DNA of 64,000 bases from Streptomyces clavifer (GTDB taxonomy: Bacteria > Actinomycetota > Actinomycetes > Streptomycetales > Streptomycetaceae), in assembly GCA_014651175.1 (NCBI GenBank), contig BMWJ01000012.1:1-64000 (forward strand). Direction: 5' to 3'. The first letter of the stretch is position 1. Each line of letters starts with the position of its first letter. The notes under the pieces are model-generated. The model was not told where the DNA came from and searched no databases. It worked only from the letters and a program-made list of their open reading frames with translations. Position numbers and translations under genes: made by a program. This document shows, piece after piece, positions 45,122 through 54,293 of this stretch.

Positions 45122-46789
45122 ATGGAGACCGAACAGTCGGACCCCACGAACACCGGCTTCGACGCCGCCGTCGACGGCGTGGTCGCGCCGACCGACGCCC
45201 TGGGCGGCACCCTGCGCCTCGTGCGCACCGACGACTTCGACTCGCTCGACCCGGGCAACACGTACTACGCGTACACCTGGAACTTCCTCCGCCTGATCGG
45301 CCGGACCCTGGTCACCTTCGACACCGCCCCCGGCAAGGCCGGGCAGCGGCTGGTGCCGGACCTGGCCGAGTCGCTCGGCGAGTCGTCCGACGGCGGGCGT
45401 ACCTGGACCTACCGGCTGCGTCCGGGCCTGCTGTTCGAGGACGGCACCCCGGTCACCTCGGCGGACGTCAAGTACGCGATAGCCCGGAGCAACTACGGGA
45501 CGGACGTGCTGGGCGTCGGCCCGACGTACTTCCGCCACCTGCTGGGCACCGAGTACGGCGGCCCGTGGCGCGAGCCGGAGGCCGACGGTCCCGTCACCCT
45601 GGAGACCCCCGACGAGCGCACGCTGGTCTTCCGGCTGACCGAGCCGTTCGCGGGCATGGACCTGCTGGCCACGATGCCGAGCACCACCCCGGTCCCCAAG
45701 GACCGGGACACCGGGATCGGCTACCGGCTCGGCCCCGTGGCCACCGGTCCGTACCGCGTGGTCTCCTACGAGCGCGGCAGGCTCGCCGTGCTGGAGCACA
45801 ATCCCCACTGGGACCCGGAGACCGACCCGGTGCGCAAGCAGCGTGCCCGGCGCATCGAGGTCCACCTCGGTGTGGAGCCGCACGAGGTGGACCGGATGCT
45901 GATCTCCGGCGAGGCCCACATCGACCTCGCGGGCTTCGGTGTCCAGCCGGCCGCGCAGGAGCGGATCCTGGCCGACCCCGAGCTGCGGGCCAACGCCGAC
46001 AACCCGCTGACGGGTTTCACCTGGATCTACTGCCTGTCGAGCCGCATCACGCCGTTCGACAACGTGCACTGCCGCCGGGCGGTGCAGTTCGCCACGGACA
46101 AGGCGGCCATGCAGGCGGCGTACGGCGGCCCGGTCGGCGGTGACATCGCCACCACCATCCTGCCGCCCACGATCGACGGGTACGCGCCCTTCGACCGCTA
46201 CCCGGTCGGTGACGCCGGCACCGGGGACCTCGAGGCGGCCCGCGCCGAGCTGGTGCTGGCGGGGATGCCGGACGGCTTCGTCACGAAGATCGCGGCCCGC
46301 AAGGACCGGCTCAAGGAGTATCGGGCGGCCGAGGCGCTGGCCGCGGGGCTGGCCAGGGTCGGCATCGAGGCCGAGGTGCTGGACTTCCCGTCGGGCGACT
46401 ACTTCGACCGGTACGGCGGCAGCCCTGAGTACCTGCGCGAGAACGGCATCGGGATCATCATGTTCGGCTGGGGTGCCGACTTCCCCGACGGATACGGCTT
46501 CTTCCAGCAGATCGTGGACGGCCGGGCGATCAAGGAGCGCGGCAACCAGAACATGGGCGAGCTGGACGATCCGGAGATCAACGCGCTGCTCGACCAGGGC
46601 GCCGTCAGCGGCGACCCGGCCGAGCGGGCGGCCATCTGGCACCGGATCGACCGGCTGACCATGGACCACGCGGTGATCGTCCCGTACCTGTACCCGCGGT
46701 CCCTGCTGTACCGGCACCCGGACGCCCGCAACGTGCAGGTCACCGGATCGTTCGGGATGTACGACTACGTGGCGCTCGGCGCGCGCTGA
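45122..46789 (+). CDS. oppA1: Oligopeptide-binding protein OppA1 of the clavulanic acid cluster
   Basis: A 555-residue ABC-type solute-binding protein (SBP_bac_5 family). Recognisable blocks are GTLRLVRTDDFDSLDPGNTY, EDGTPVTSADVKYAI, GTDVLGVGPTYF, GPYRVVSYERG and EYLRENGIGIIMFGWGADFP. There is no obvious signal peptide or lipobox, which also fits the oppA2 homologue here. In S. clavuligerus OppA proteins bind peptides and are essential for clavulanate; a transport role is unproven. The gene is convergent with claR and shares a 20-bp-period upstream repeat with the cyp and gcaS promoters. Confidence 0.88.
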   Translation: METEQSDPTNTGFDAAVDGVVAPTDALGGTLRLVRTDDFDSLDPGNTYYAYTWNFLRLIGRTLVTFDTAPGKAGQRLVPDLAESLGESSDGGRTWTYRLRPGLLFEDGTPVTSADVKYAIARSNYGTDVLGVGPTYFRHLLGTEYGGPWREPEADGPVTLETPDERTLVFRLTEPFAGMDLLATMPSTTPVPKDRDTGIGYRLGPVATGPYRVVSYERGRLAVLEHNPHWDPETDPVRKQRARRIEVHLGVEPHEVDRMLISGEAHIDLAGFGVQPAAQERILADPELRANADNPLTGFTWIYCLSSRITPFDNVHCRRAVQFATDKAAMQAAYGGPVGGDIATTILPPTIDGYAPFDRYPVGDAGTGDLEAARAELVLAGMPDGFVTKIAARKDRLKEYRAAEALAAGLARVGIEAEVLDFPSGDYFDRYGGSPEYLRENGIGIIMFGWGADFPDGYGFFQQIVDGRAIKERGNQNMGELDDPEINALLDQGAVSGDPAERAAIWHRIDRLTMDHAVIVPYLYPRSLLYRHPDARNVQVTGSFGMYDYVALGAR

Positions 46790-46800
46790 CGCGCACCGGC

Positions 46801-46827
46801 CGGCCGGGGACCGCAGGTCCCCGGCCG
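46801..46827. terminator. Bidirectional terminator between oppA1 and claR
   Basis: A perfect 12-bp stem (CGGCCGGGGACC, loop GCA) lies between the convergent stop codons at 46789 and 46841. Confidence 0.8.
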
Positions 46828-46840
46828 CACCCGGCGCCGC

Positions 46841-48328
46841 TCAGCCCCGGCCGGCGACGGTGGGGCGTGCGGTGCCGAGGCCCGGCTCGGCCCCCCGCCG
46901 GGCCCGCCCGGTCCCGGCCCGCAGTCCGCGGTACACGCGGTGCGGGCCGCTGTCGTCCGCCTCGCCCACGAGTGCTCCCGGCCGGCTGACGCTCCAGCAG
47001 GCGACGCCCGCCTCGTACAGCTCGGCCTCGAAGCCGGCCAGCCGGGTCAGGAACTGCCGTGTGGGCCCGGTCAGGTCGGTCCCTCGCGAGCTGCGCAGCA
47101 GCAGCCGTGCGCCGAGCCGGAGTTCGAGCCGGTGGATGCGGCGGGTGAGGGCCGACTGGCTGATGGACAGCACGGCCGCGGCCCGGTTGATGCTGCCGTG
47201 CTCGGCCACCGCCCGCAGCAGGTGGAGGTCCTCGACGTCGACCTCGGCCGACTCGGCGGGCAGCGCGGGCGGCGTCTCGCTGCTGCGGGCGGCCGCGTCG
47301 GTGCGCGCCTCGCACTCGGCGGTCTGCCGGCGGAACCAGTCGGCCCACCACGGATCGCGCAGCATGTCCCCGTGGTGCTCGGCGAACCTGCTCAGATAGC
47401 GCCCGGTGAGCAGGGCGGCCAGCTGCCCTCCCAGGGCATGGGGGACGACGGACGGGTCGACCAGCAGCCCGGCGGTGCGGCGCGGGCGTTCGACGACGGA
47501 CCGGCGTACCAGCGAGGGCGCGAAGACGGCGGGGCACGCCGGGGAGCCGAGCCCGACCGCGTCGCCGCGCCGCAGCATCCCCCGGGCCACGGACGCCCCG
47601 GTGACCTGGATCCGGGCGGGCGGGGTGAGTCCCGCGCCCTGGTACACGCGGGTCACCAGGACCTCGGCGTTCGGGCCGATCTCGGAGACCCAGCTCTCGT
47701 CCCGCAGATCGGCGAGCGAGACCGTCTCCCGGGCGGCCAGCGGGTGGCCGACGGGCAGGGTCACCCAGAGCGGGTCGTCCAGGACGTCGTACGAGCGGAC
47801 GGTGCGGTCGACCGAGTGGCGCAGGGAGTCGAGGCTCCAGGTGTGCGCGGCGTCGACGCGATAGCCGGAGAGCTGCTGGAGCACCTGGTGCGGTGCGTCG
47901 TGGCTGACCGAGAGGAGGATGCCCAGACCGTCCGCGGCATCCTCTACGAGGTCCTCCATGAGGGGTTCGGCGGAGGCGATGTTCAGGATCCTCGGGGCGT
48001 TCAGGGCCTCCGTGCCCCGCCCGTAGATGTCGGTCTGGACGGCCTGGTCGACCTGCCGGAAGAACCGGCGTCCGGCGACCAGCATCCGGGAGCCCGCCGA
48101 AGTCAGCCGCGCGGTGTGGTGGCCGCGCAGCGTCAGCCGCAGACCGGTGGCCCGGTCCAGCCGGTCGAGCTGCCGCTCGGCGGCGCCCGGTCTCATCCCT
48201 GCCCGGCGGGCGGCTTCGGCGAGGTCTCCGTACTGTCCGACCGCGTCCAGCAGCAGGAGATCCGGCCGCGCGAACGGCAGCTGGGTCAACCGGTCGGGAA
48301 CAGAAGTCAATCGCATCGCAGAAGACAC
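46841..48328 (-). CDS. claR: ClaR, LysR-type activator of late clavulanic acid genes
   Basis: A 495-residue regulator with two helix-turn-helix regions. The N-terminal one is LLLLDAVGQYGDLAEAARRA, followed by PGAAERQLDRLDRATG. The C-terminal one (about 370-430) is LHLLRAVAEHGSINRAAAV, followed by SISQSALTRRIHRLELRLGA, a canonical LysR HTH. The central part resembles a LysR effector-binding domain. GTG 48328 (with AAGG 9 nt upstream) or ATG 48316 may be the start. It is longer than the S. clavuligerus ClaR I remember (about 431 residues), mostly at an Arg/Gly-rich C-terminus. The position next to car and the order oppA1-claR-car match the known cluster. It should activate conversion of clavaminate to clavulanate. 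Confidence 0.88.
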   Translation of the reverse strand: MSSAMRLTSVPDRLTQLPFARPDLLLLDAVGQYGDLAEAARRAGMRPGAAERQLDRLDRATGLRLTLRGHHTARLTSAGSRMLVAGRRFFRQVDQAVQTDIYGRGTEALNAPRILNIASAEPLMEDLVEDAADGLGILLSVSHDAPHQVLQQLSGYRVDAAHTWSLDSLRHSVDRTVRSYDVLDDPLWVTLPVGHPLAARETVSLADLRDESWVSEIGPNAEVLVTRVYQGAGLTPPARIQVTGASVARGMLRRGDAVGLGSPACPAVFAPSLVRRSVVERPRRTAGLLVDPSVVPHALGGQLAALLTGRYLSRFAEHHGDMLRDPWWADWFRRQTAECEARTDAAARSSETPPALPAESAEVDVEDLHLLRAVAEHGSINRAAAVLSISQSALTRRIHRLELRLGARLLLRSSRGTDLTGPTRQFLTRLAGFEAELYEAGVACWSVSRPGALVGEADDSGPHRVYRGLRAGTGRARRGAEPGLGTARPTVAGRG

Positions 48329-48461
48329 TGACGGTTTCCTTATCGGTTGGAACCGGAGAATGACGCCTCTTCTTCACCTGTGACGGCCTGTTCCGGCTCA
48401 CGTTAGGCAGGCGTTCTCTCCTCTCTCTCCTCACGCGGTGGGCGGGGGGCCGCGGACAGCA

Positions 48462-48497
48462 GCACGGCGGGCCCCGCGAACGCGGGACCCGCCGTGC
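48462..48497 (-). terminator. Terminator between car and claR
   Basis: A stem of 16 bp with one mismatch and a short GAAC loop, 20 bp beyond the car stop and upstream of claR. It suggests that claR has its own promoter in the remaining about 130 bp. Confidence 0.7.
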
Positions 48498-48516
48498 GTG
48501 TGCGGTGCCGGGGGTG

Positions 48517-49260
48517 TCAGGCCTGGTCGGTGGGACGGATGAAGATCTCGTTGACCGTCGCGTGCGCGGGCGCCGTGACCGCGTAGAGGACCGCGGCGGC
48601 GATGTCCTCGCCCTGCAACTGCCGGATCTTCGCCACCCGTTCGGTGATCGCGGCCTTGGACGGGGCGTGGGTGATGTGGTCGCGCAGTTCGGTCTCGACG
48701 GTGCCGGGCTCGATGACCACCACGCGGACGCCCCGCTCGGTGACCTCCTGGCGCAGCCCCTCGCTGAAGCCGTTCACGGCGAACTTGCTGGCGTTGTACA
48801 CGGCGCTGCCGCGGCCGACGACACGGGCGGCGATCGACGAGATCTGCACGACCGTGCCGGCGTTCTCCAGCAGGTGCGGAAGGGCCGCGTGCGTCATGTA
48901 CATCAGGCCCATGACGTTGGTGTCCATCATCCGGGTCCAGTCGGTGGTGTCGGCCCCCTCGACCGGTCCGAGCAGCATCAGCCCGGCGTTGTTCACCAGG
49001 ATGTCGATCCTGCCGAGCGCGTCGACGGTGGACCGTACGGCGTCGGCGACGGCCTGTTCGTCGGTGACGTCCAGCGGCAGGACGTGCACGCGGGCGCCGG
49101 CCGCCTCCAGTTCGTCACGCAGTGCGTGCAGCCGTTCGGTGCGGCGGGCGGCGAGTGCGACAGCGGCTCCGGCACCGGCCAGGGCCCGTGCGGTGGCCTC
49201 GCCGATTCCTGAGCTGGCTCCCGTGACGAGCGCGACTTTCCCCTGCAGCGACGATGTCAT
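48517..49260 (-). CDS. car: Clavulanate-9-aldehyde reductase (clavulanic acid dehydrogenase)
   Basis: A 247-residue short-chain dehydrogenase, the length of known CAD/CAR. It reduces clavulanate-9-aldehyde to clavulanic acid with NADPH. VTGASSGIGEATARAL is the cofactor loop, ILVNNAGLMLLGPVEGADTT contains NNAG, and IARVVGRGSAVYNASKFAVNG has the catalytic YxxxK (with the Ser at QISSIAARV). The arginine in AARRTERL fits NADPH preference. The gene is divergent from cyp across 257 bp holding a 20-bp-period repeat. Confidence 0.92.
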   Translation of the reverse strand: MTSSLQGKVALVTGASSGIGEATARALAGAGAAVALAARRTERLHALRDELEAAGARVHVLPLDVTDEQAVADAVRSTVDALGRIDILVNNAGLMLLGPVEGADTTDWTRMMDTNVMGLMYMTHAALPHLLENAGTVVQISSIAARVVGRGSAVYNASKFAVNGFSEGLRQEVTERGVRVVVIEPGTVETELRDHITHAPSKAAITERVAKIRQLQGEDIAAAVLYAVTAPAHATVNEIFIRPTDQA

Positions 49261-49395
49261 CGTGCCCCGTTCTCTTGGCGGTTGGAGTGGTCGGACCCGG
49301 ATGGGTGGTCCGGTGGCTGGAAACGTCCGACGGTGCGGCGGGGCGACCGTACCAGCCGTGTCGGCGCCGGGTGAATCGCTGCCGGGGCCTCTGGT

Positions 49396-49422
49396 TATGT
49401 GCGTCCCGGACCGGTTATGCGC
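49396..49422 (+). promoter_or_regulatory. 20-bp-period direct repeat in the car/cyp divergent promoter, candidate ClaR site
   Basis: GGTTATGTGCG and GGTTATGCGCG repeat at a 20-bp period, the best conserved of the three such elements. A CAGATT hexamer lies 46 bp downstream of the second TATGCGC, ahead of cyp. The site is 133-160 bp upstream of car. Confidence 0.45.
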
Positions 49423-49517
49423 GACCGTTCGCCGGAACCGGACGAGCCCGGCCGGGCAGGGCAGATTGTGACCGCTACTTCACGTCGGCACGCCCGTGCA
49501 GTGATAGGTGGGACACA

Positions 49518-50756
49518 ATGACGTACGACGCAGCGATCCGTGAAGGGGCGGCACCGCCGTCCTATCCGATGGAGCGCGTCTCCCCGGTCGATCCGCCGCC
49601 GCAGCTCGCCAAGCTGAGATCGGGCCGGGCCGCGAGCCGGATCACCATGTGGGACGGCAGCCAGGTGCGGCTGGTGACCGCCCACCCGCACGTCCGATCG
49701 GTGCTCGCCGACCGCAGGTTCACCGCGGTGACCAGCGCCCCCGGCTTCCCGATGATGACGCGTACGTCCGTCCTGGTGCGGGACCAGCCGCACACCGCCT
49801 CCTTCATCCGCATGGACGACCCCGACCACTCCCGGCTGCGGTCCATGCTCACCCGGGAGTTCCTGCACGGCAGGGCCGAGGCGATGCGCCCCGTGCTGCG
49901 GGAGTCGCTGGACGGGATCATGGCCGATCTGGTGGCCCGGGAACGCCCGGTGGACCTGGTCCGCGGCCTGACGATTCCCGTGCCGTCCCGGGTGATCGCC
50001 CTGCTGTTCGGGGTGTCGGCCGAGAGCCGTGAGCTGATCGAGAACCGTGCCGCCGTCCTCATCGACCGCGGATACGCTCCCGCCCAGGTCGCGGCGGCCC
50101 GCGACGAACTGGACGGGCTGCTGCGCGACGTGGTCGAGGAGCGGATGCGCGAACCGGGCGACGACCTGGTGAGCCGGCTGGTCCTGGACCAGGTGCGCCC
50201 GGGGAATCTGACCGTGGAGGAACTGGTCCCGATGTGCCGGCTGCTGCTGGTCGCCGGGCACGGCACGACGACGAGCCAGGCGAGCCTCAGCCTGCTGAGC
50301 CTGGTGACCGACCAGGGGCTCGCCGACTCGCTGGCCGCCTCCCTGGCCGACGGCGGAGAGCTGCTGCCCAAGGCCGTGGAGGAGCTCCTGCGGTTCCACT
50401 CCATCGTGCAGAACGGGCTGGCCCGCGCCGCGCTGGAGGACGTGGAGCTGGACGACGTCACGATCCGGGCCGGCGAGGGCGTCGTGGTGTCGCTCTCCGC
50501 GGGCAACCGCGACGAGGCGGTGTTCGCCTCGCCCGACACCCTCGACCCGCACCGGGACGCCCGCCGCCATCTGGCGTTCGGCCACGGCATCCACCAGTGC
50601 CTGGGCCAGTGGCTCGCCAAGGTCGAGATCGAGGAGATGCTCTCCGCGGTGCTGCGGTGGATGCCCGGCGCCCGGCTCGCGGTCCCGTTCGACGAGCTGG
50701 ACTTCCGGCACGAGGTGTCCAGTTACGGGCTCGGCGCGCTGCCGGTGACCTGGTGA
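49518..50756 (+). CDS. cyp: Cytochrome P450 of clavulanic acid biosynthesis
   Basis: A 412-residue P450. The oxygen-binding helix is AGHGTTTSQASL, the ExxR motif VEELLRFHS is near 305, and the haem loop FGHGIHQCLGQWLAKVEIEE carries the Cys ligand. The N-terminus has no membrane anchor, so it is a soluble bacterial type. It is divergent from car and coupled to the ferredoxin by a GTGA overlap, as in the known cluster. It has been proposed to oxidise an N-glycyl-clavaminate-derived intermediate on the way to clavulanate-9-aldehyde; the exact step is not settled. Confidence 0.92.
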   Translation: MTYDAAIREGAAPPSYPMERVSPVDPPPQLAKLRSGRAASRITMWDGSQVRLVTAHPHVRSVLADRRFTAVTSAPGFPMMTRTSVLVRDQPHTASFIRMDDPDHSRLRSMLTREFLHGRAEAMRPVLRESLDGIMADLVARERPVDLVRGLTIPVPSRVIALLFGVSAESRELIENRAAVLIDRGYAPAQVAAARDELDGLLRDVVEERMREPGDDLVSRLVLDQVRPGNLTVEELVPMCRLLLVAGHGTTTSQASLSLLSLVTDQGLADSLAASLADGGELLPKAVEELLRFHSIVQNGLARAALEDVELDDVTIRAGEGVVVSLSAGNRDEAVFASPDTLDPHRDARRHLAFGHGIHQCLGQWLAKVEIEEMLSAVLRWMPGARLAVPFDELDFRHEVSSYGLGALPVTW

Positions 50757-50962
50757 GCGCCGGGCTGCGCGTGGCCGTCGACACCGACGCATGCTGCGCG
50801 ATGGGCCGGTGCGCGGCGACCGCCCCCGAGGTCTTCGACCAGGACCCGGACAGCGGCACGGTGGTCCTGCTGCTGGCCGAACCCCCGTCCGCACTGCACG
50901 AGACGGTCCGGCTCTGCGCCGAGCTCTGTCCCTGCGCCGCCATCACTGTCACCGAGAACTGA
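50753..50962 (+). CDS. fd: 3Fe-4S ferredoxin partner of Cyp
   Basis: A 69-residue ferredoxin. Three iron ligands are expected from DACCAMGRCAATAP and the C-terminal LCPCAAI pair. The length and the spacing C...C...CP fit the 3Fe-4S type paired with actinobacterial P450s. It starts with GTG overlapping the cyp stop by GTGA. Its acidic centre (EVFDQDPDSG) is typical of P450 redox partners. It should pass electrons to Cyp. Confidence 0.9.
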   Translation: MSAGLRVAVDTDACCAMGRCAATAPEVFDQDPDSGTVVLLLAEPPSALHETVRLCAELCPCAAITVTEN

Positions 50963-50995
50963 TCAGCGGTCGGGAACGGCCGACAAGGAGCGATG

Positions 50996-52306
50996 ATGAT
51001 CGATCTGCCCGGTTCCGCCGCGTCCGCCCGCGCCCCCCGGACGGGGGCCGCGGCGGCACTCGCCGGGGACGACACCCCCCTCGGCGTCCGGACCCGGTGG
51101 GCGGCGGGGCTGCTCACCGCCCCCGGCCTCCCGGACGAGGATCTGACCGGGCACTTCGTGCCCGTGTTCCTCGCCCGCCACCCGCGGGGCTTCGTCGCCA
51201 CCCTCGAACAGTGGCGCGAGCACGGGCCGTTCACCGTCGTCGACTACCAGCCGGTCGCCCACAAGTCGTGGGTGACGCTGGCCGGACCCACCGGCGTCCG
51301 CTCCACCCTGTCCCTCACCCTGGACTCCTCCGGGCTCATCCGGGTCCTCCACCTCGGGCCCGAGGTCGTGACGCCCGAGGTCCACGACTGGGCGTCACTG
51401 GCCGGGGCGCTGGAGCAGCCGGGCGTCACCTGGTCCGCACTGGCCGCGCGGGTGGAGCGGGGGACGGTCGAGACCCTGTACGCGAAGGACGCGGACCGGC
51501 CGATGCCCAACGGGTCCTCGTACAAGCTGTATCTGATGCGCGCCCTGGTGGCCGCCGTCGCCGCGGGCACCGTCCGCTGGGACGACGAGGTGACCGTCAC
51601 GCCCGAGCTGCGCAGTCTGCCCACCGGGGACATGCAGGAGCTGCCCGACGGCACCCGGGTCCCGGTCCGCGAGACCGCGTACAAGATGATCGCGATGAGC
51701 GACAACACGGCGGCCGACCTGATCCAGGACCTGGTGGGCCGGGACGCGGTGGAGCGCGCCGCGGAGGCGGCCGGGCACAGCGACCCGTCGCTGCTGCGGC
51801 CCTTCCTGACCAGCCACGAGGTCTTCGAGCTCGGCTGGGGTGCGCCGGAACTGCGCGAGGAGTGGTCCGCCGCGGACGAGGCGGGACGCCGGCGCCTCGT
51901 GGAGGCGATCGCGGGTCCGATGACCGTCCGGGGCTCGGACCTCGGGCCCACCGTGCACCGGCTGGGCCTGGACTGGCACATGAGCGCGTACGACGTGATG
52001 CGGGTCCTGCTGGCACTCGCGGACGACGGGGCCGCGGACACGAGCGGGGCCGTCGAGTCGATCCTCACCGCCTACCCCGGTGTTCCGATCGACGCCGCCC
52101 GCTGGCCCAGGGCGGTGTTCAAGGGCGGTTCCTGCCCCGGGGTGATGATGTTCTGCTGGCTGCTGGAGGACCCCGAGGGCGTCCGGTACGTCCTGGTGCT
52201 CCAGCAGGCCGCCGACGACCAGAAGCTCATCGGCGACGGCCAGTTCCTCCGGGGCATGGGCGGACGGGTCATCGAGTCCGGACTGCTCGCCGGTCCGCAG
52301 CGGTGA
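50996..52306 (+). CDS. orf12: Orf12, beta-lactamase-like protein of clavulanic acid biosynthesis
   Basis: A 436-residue protein (437 if the ATG at 50993 is used; the ATG at 50996 sits better, 5 nt after AGGAG). The N-terminal part (about 30-150) resembles the steroid-isomerase-like domain of Orf12. The C-terminal part is a serine-hydrolase (class A beta-lactamase) fold with SSYK (Ser about 174), SDN (near [10 protein letters not shown]) and KGG in place of KTG. The S. clavuligerus protein has cephalosporin esterase activity and is essential for clavulanate, perhaps in the 3S,5S to 3R,5R inversion; that role is inferred. It lies 33 bp after fd. Confidence 0.9.
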   Translation: MIDLPGSAASARAPRTGAAAALAGDDTPLGVRTRWAAGLLTAPGLPDEDLTGHFVPVFLARHPRGFVATLEQWREHGPFTVVDYQPVAHKSWVTLAGPTGVRSTLSLTLDSSGLIRVLHLGPEVVTPEVHDWASLAGALEQPGVTWSALAARVERGTVETLYAKDADRPMPNGSSYKLYLMRALVAAVAAGTVRWDDEVTVTPELRSLPTGDMQELPDGTRVPVRETAYKMIAMSDNTAADLIQDLVGRDAVERAAEAAGHSDPSLLRPFLTSHEVFELGWGAPELREEWSAADEAGRRRLVEAIAGPMTVRGSDLGPTVHRLGLDWHMSAYDVMRVLLALADDGAADTSGAVESILTAYPGVPIDAARWPRAVFKGGSCPGVMMFCWLLEDPEGVRYVLVLQQAADDQKLIGDGQFLRGMGGRVIESGLLAGPQR

Positions 52307-53310
52307 CCGCCCGCGACAAACTCCTGGCCGTGCTGGTGGCCGTGCTGTGGGGGCTGAACTTCCTCGCCGTGCGGGTCGGGCTCGACCACTTCCCGCCGTT
52401 CTTCCTCGCGGCCCTGCGCTACCTCGTCCTCGCGGTGCCGGTGATCCTCTTCGTCCCGCGCCCCGGAGTGCCGCTGCGCTGGCTGCTGGGGTACGGACTG
52501 GGTTTCGGTACGGTGCAGTTCGGGCTGCTGTTCCTGGCGATCGACCGGGGCATGCCGTCGGGGCTGGCCTCCGTGGTGGTGCAGGCCGCGGCGCCGTTCA
52601 CGGTGCTGCTGGGGGCGCTGCTGCTGAAGGAGCGGGTCTCCGGGCGGCAGATGGCCGGGATCGGCCTCGCGGTGCTGGGCATGGCGGTGATCGCCGTGGA
52701 CCGGGCGCGGACCGCGCCGCTGCTGCCGGTCGTCCTGACCGTACTGGCGGCGCTGGGCTGGGCGTGCGGCAATCTGTCCAGCAGGCAGGCCAGGCCGGAG
52801 TTCCCGCTGCGCTTCGCCCTGTGGATGGCGGTGGTCCCGCCGCTTCCGCTGCTCGCCCTGTCCGCGGTGATGGAGGGGCCGGGCACGGGCTGGCGCGCGC
52901 TGGGGACCTCGTTCAGCGCGGAGGGCTGGCCCAGCCTCGCTGCGCTCGTCTACATCGCGGTGCTGGGCAGCGTCGTCGGCTCGGGGATCTGGACGGCGCT
53001 GCTGAAGCGCTATCCGGCCGGGGTGGTGGCACCGTTCTCGATGCTGGTGCCGGTGGTGGGCATGGCGGGCGCCTGGCTGGCGCTGGACGAGCGGCCGACC
53101 GGCTGGGCGGTGGCCGGCGGGGTCGCGGTCGTCGGCGGTGTCCTGATCGGCACGGGCTGGCTGCCGGGCTTCCTGCGCGACCGCTCCCCGGGTACGGCTG
53201 CGGCCCCCCGCCCCGTGACGGAGGGCGAGGGGCCGCAGCCGGCGGCCGGCTCCCGGGAGCCGGGCACGTCTCAGGAGACGGGTGCCTCCCAGGAGACCAA
53301 GCGCTCCTGA
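52303..53310 (+). CDS. orf13: EamA-family exporter (Orf13)
   Basis: A 335-residue membrane protein with about ten helices and two EamA repeats. Diagnostic stretches are [16 protein letters not shown] (first repeat), [20 protein letters not shown] and [40 protein letters not shown] closes the second repeat. A hydrophilic Ser/Glu/Gly-rich tail of about 45 residues ends the protein. It starts with GTG overlapping the orf12 stop and ends inside the convergent orf14 (40-bp overlap). It is probably an efflux carrier for clavulanate or an intermediate; substrate unknown. Confidence 0.85.
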   Translation: MTARDKLLAVLVAVLWGLNFLAVRVGLDHFPPFFLAALRYLVLAVPVILFVPRPGVPLRWLLGYGLGFGTVQFGLLFLAIDRGMPSGLASVVVQAAAPFTVLLGALLLKERVSGRQMAGIGLAVLGMAVIAVDRARTAPLLPVVLTVLAALGWACGNLSSRQARPEFPLRFALWMAVVPPLPLLALSAVMEGPGTGWRALGTSFSAEGWPSLAALVYIAVLGSVVGSGIWTALLKRYPAGVVAPFSMLVPVVGMAGAWLALDERPTGWAVAGGVAVVGGVLIGTGWLPGFLRDRSPGTAAAPRPVTEGEGPQPAAGSREPGTSQETGASQETKRS

Positions 53311-54293
53311 GGTACGAAGCCCATGGCCTCGTTGAGGGCGATCATCGGGTGGTTGTCGTCGGCGTTGGCCGTCTCGATCAGCCGCACCGACGGCTCGTAC
53401 TCGCGCACGTGGGCGAGGTTGGCGAGCTTCAGCAGCCGTCCCAGGCGGTGCCCCCGGTGGTCCCGGCCCACGACGGTCATGCCCTGGAGCGCGTGCTCCG
53501 GATTGCCGGTGGTCTTCGAGACGCTGGTGAAGCCGGCCAGCTCGCCGGTCTCCTCGTGGACGACGCCCGCGTGGTAGGCCCGGCGTCCCCGGCCGACCCG
53601 CATGCGTTCGTAGCGGCGGACGTGGCTGGTGCGGATCGCCTCCGGGCTCGTGTCCCAGCTCTGCGGATCGCTGCTGCCGAGCGTCTGGCCCAGCTCCGAG
53701 ACGGCGACGGCGAACCGGTCCGGGGTGATGGTTCCCCAGGTCACCAGCCGGTAGCCCGCCGGGACTTCGGGCACCCCGTCGGCCAGTGGGTCGTGCCGGT
53801 CCAGGTCGAGCCACTGGTGGATGCCCTCCGGACCGGCCGCGGGCGCGCCGCCCACGGCCGCGGCGAACGCCGCCGGCCCCCCGTCCCGGTCCGGTCCCCC
53901 CGGCAGTGCCTGCACGAGGTCGGCGACCAGGGCGGTGCGGCCGTGGGCGGCCGCGAGCTCCCGGGCCCGCACGGCCAGGGCCGTGCCCACGCCCTGCCGG
54001 CGGAGCGCCGGATCGACCAGCAGCTGGTCGACGACGGCGACGGGCGCCCCGTCGGGCAGCACGAGGCGTATCGCGCCGATCAGCTCCCCGTCCCGGTAGG
54101 CGGCCTCGCCCACCAGGGCGGTGCCGGGCGGCGCGAAGCGCACCGAACCGGCCAGGTCCGCCGCGCAGGGCGGTGCGGCGGACAGCGGGACGTCGTCGGC
54201 GGACTCGGTGGTCAGCCTGAGCCAGGCGGCGAGCACGGGCGCGTCGTCCGCGGTTAACGGGACGAAGCGGAGCTCGTGGGCGATGTCATTCAT
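53271..54293 (-). CDS. orf14: GNAT-family acetyltransferase (Orf14), contains a TTA codon
   Basis: A 340-residue protein with two GNAT-like domains. The first (about 1-150) has VVDQLLVDPALRRQGVGTAL, and the second (about 190-330) has GMTVVGRDHRGHRLGRLLK and ETANADDNHPMIALNEAMG. S. clavuligerus Orf14 is a tandem GNAT that binds acetyl-CoA, with no proven substrate. Leu13 is encoded by TTA (codon at 54257-54255). It is the only in-frame TTA I found in the window's genes, so translation should depend on bldA. ATG overlaps the oppA2 stop; the 3' end overlaps orf13 tail to tail by 40 bp. Confidence 0.85.
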   Translation of the reverse strand: MNDIAHELRFVPLTADDAPVLAAWLRLTTESADDVPLSAAPPCAADLAGSVRFAPPGTALVGEAAYRDGELIGAIRLVLPDGAPVAVVDQLLVDPALRRQGVGTALAVRARELAAAHGRTALVADLVQALPGGPDRDGGPAAFAAAVGGAPAAGPEGIHQWLDLDRHDPLADGVPEVPAGYRLVTWGTITPDRFAVAVSELGQTLGSSDPQSWDTSPEAIRTSHVRRYERMRVGRGRRAYHAGVVHEETGELAGFTSVSKTTGNPEHALQGMTVVGRDHRGHRLGRLLKLANLAHVREYEPSVRLIETANADDNHPMIALNEAMGFVPQERLVSWEAPVS

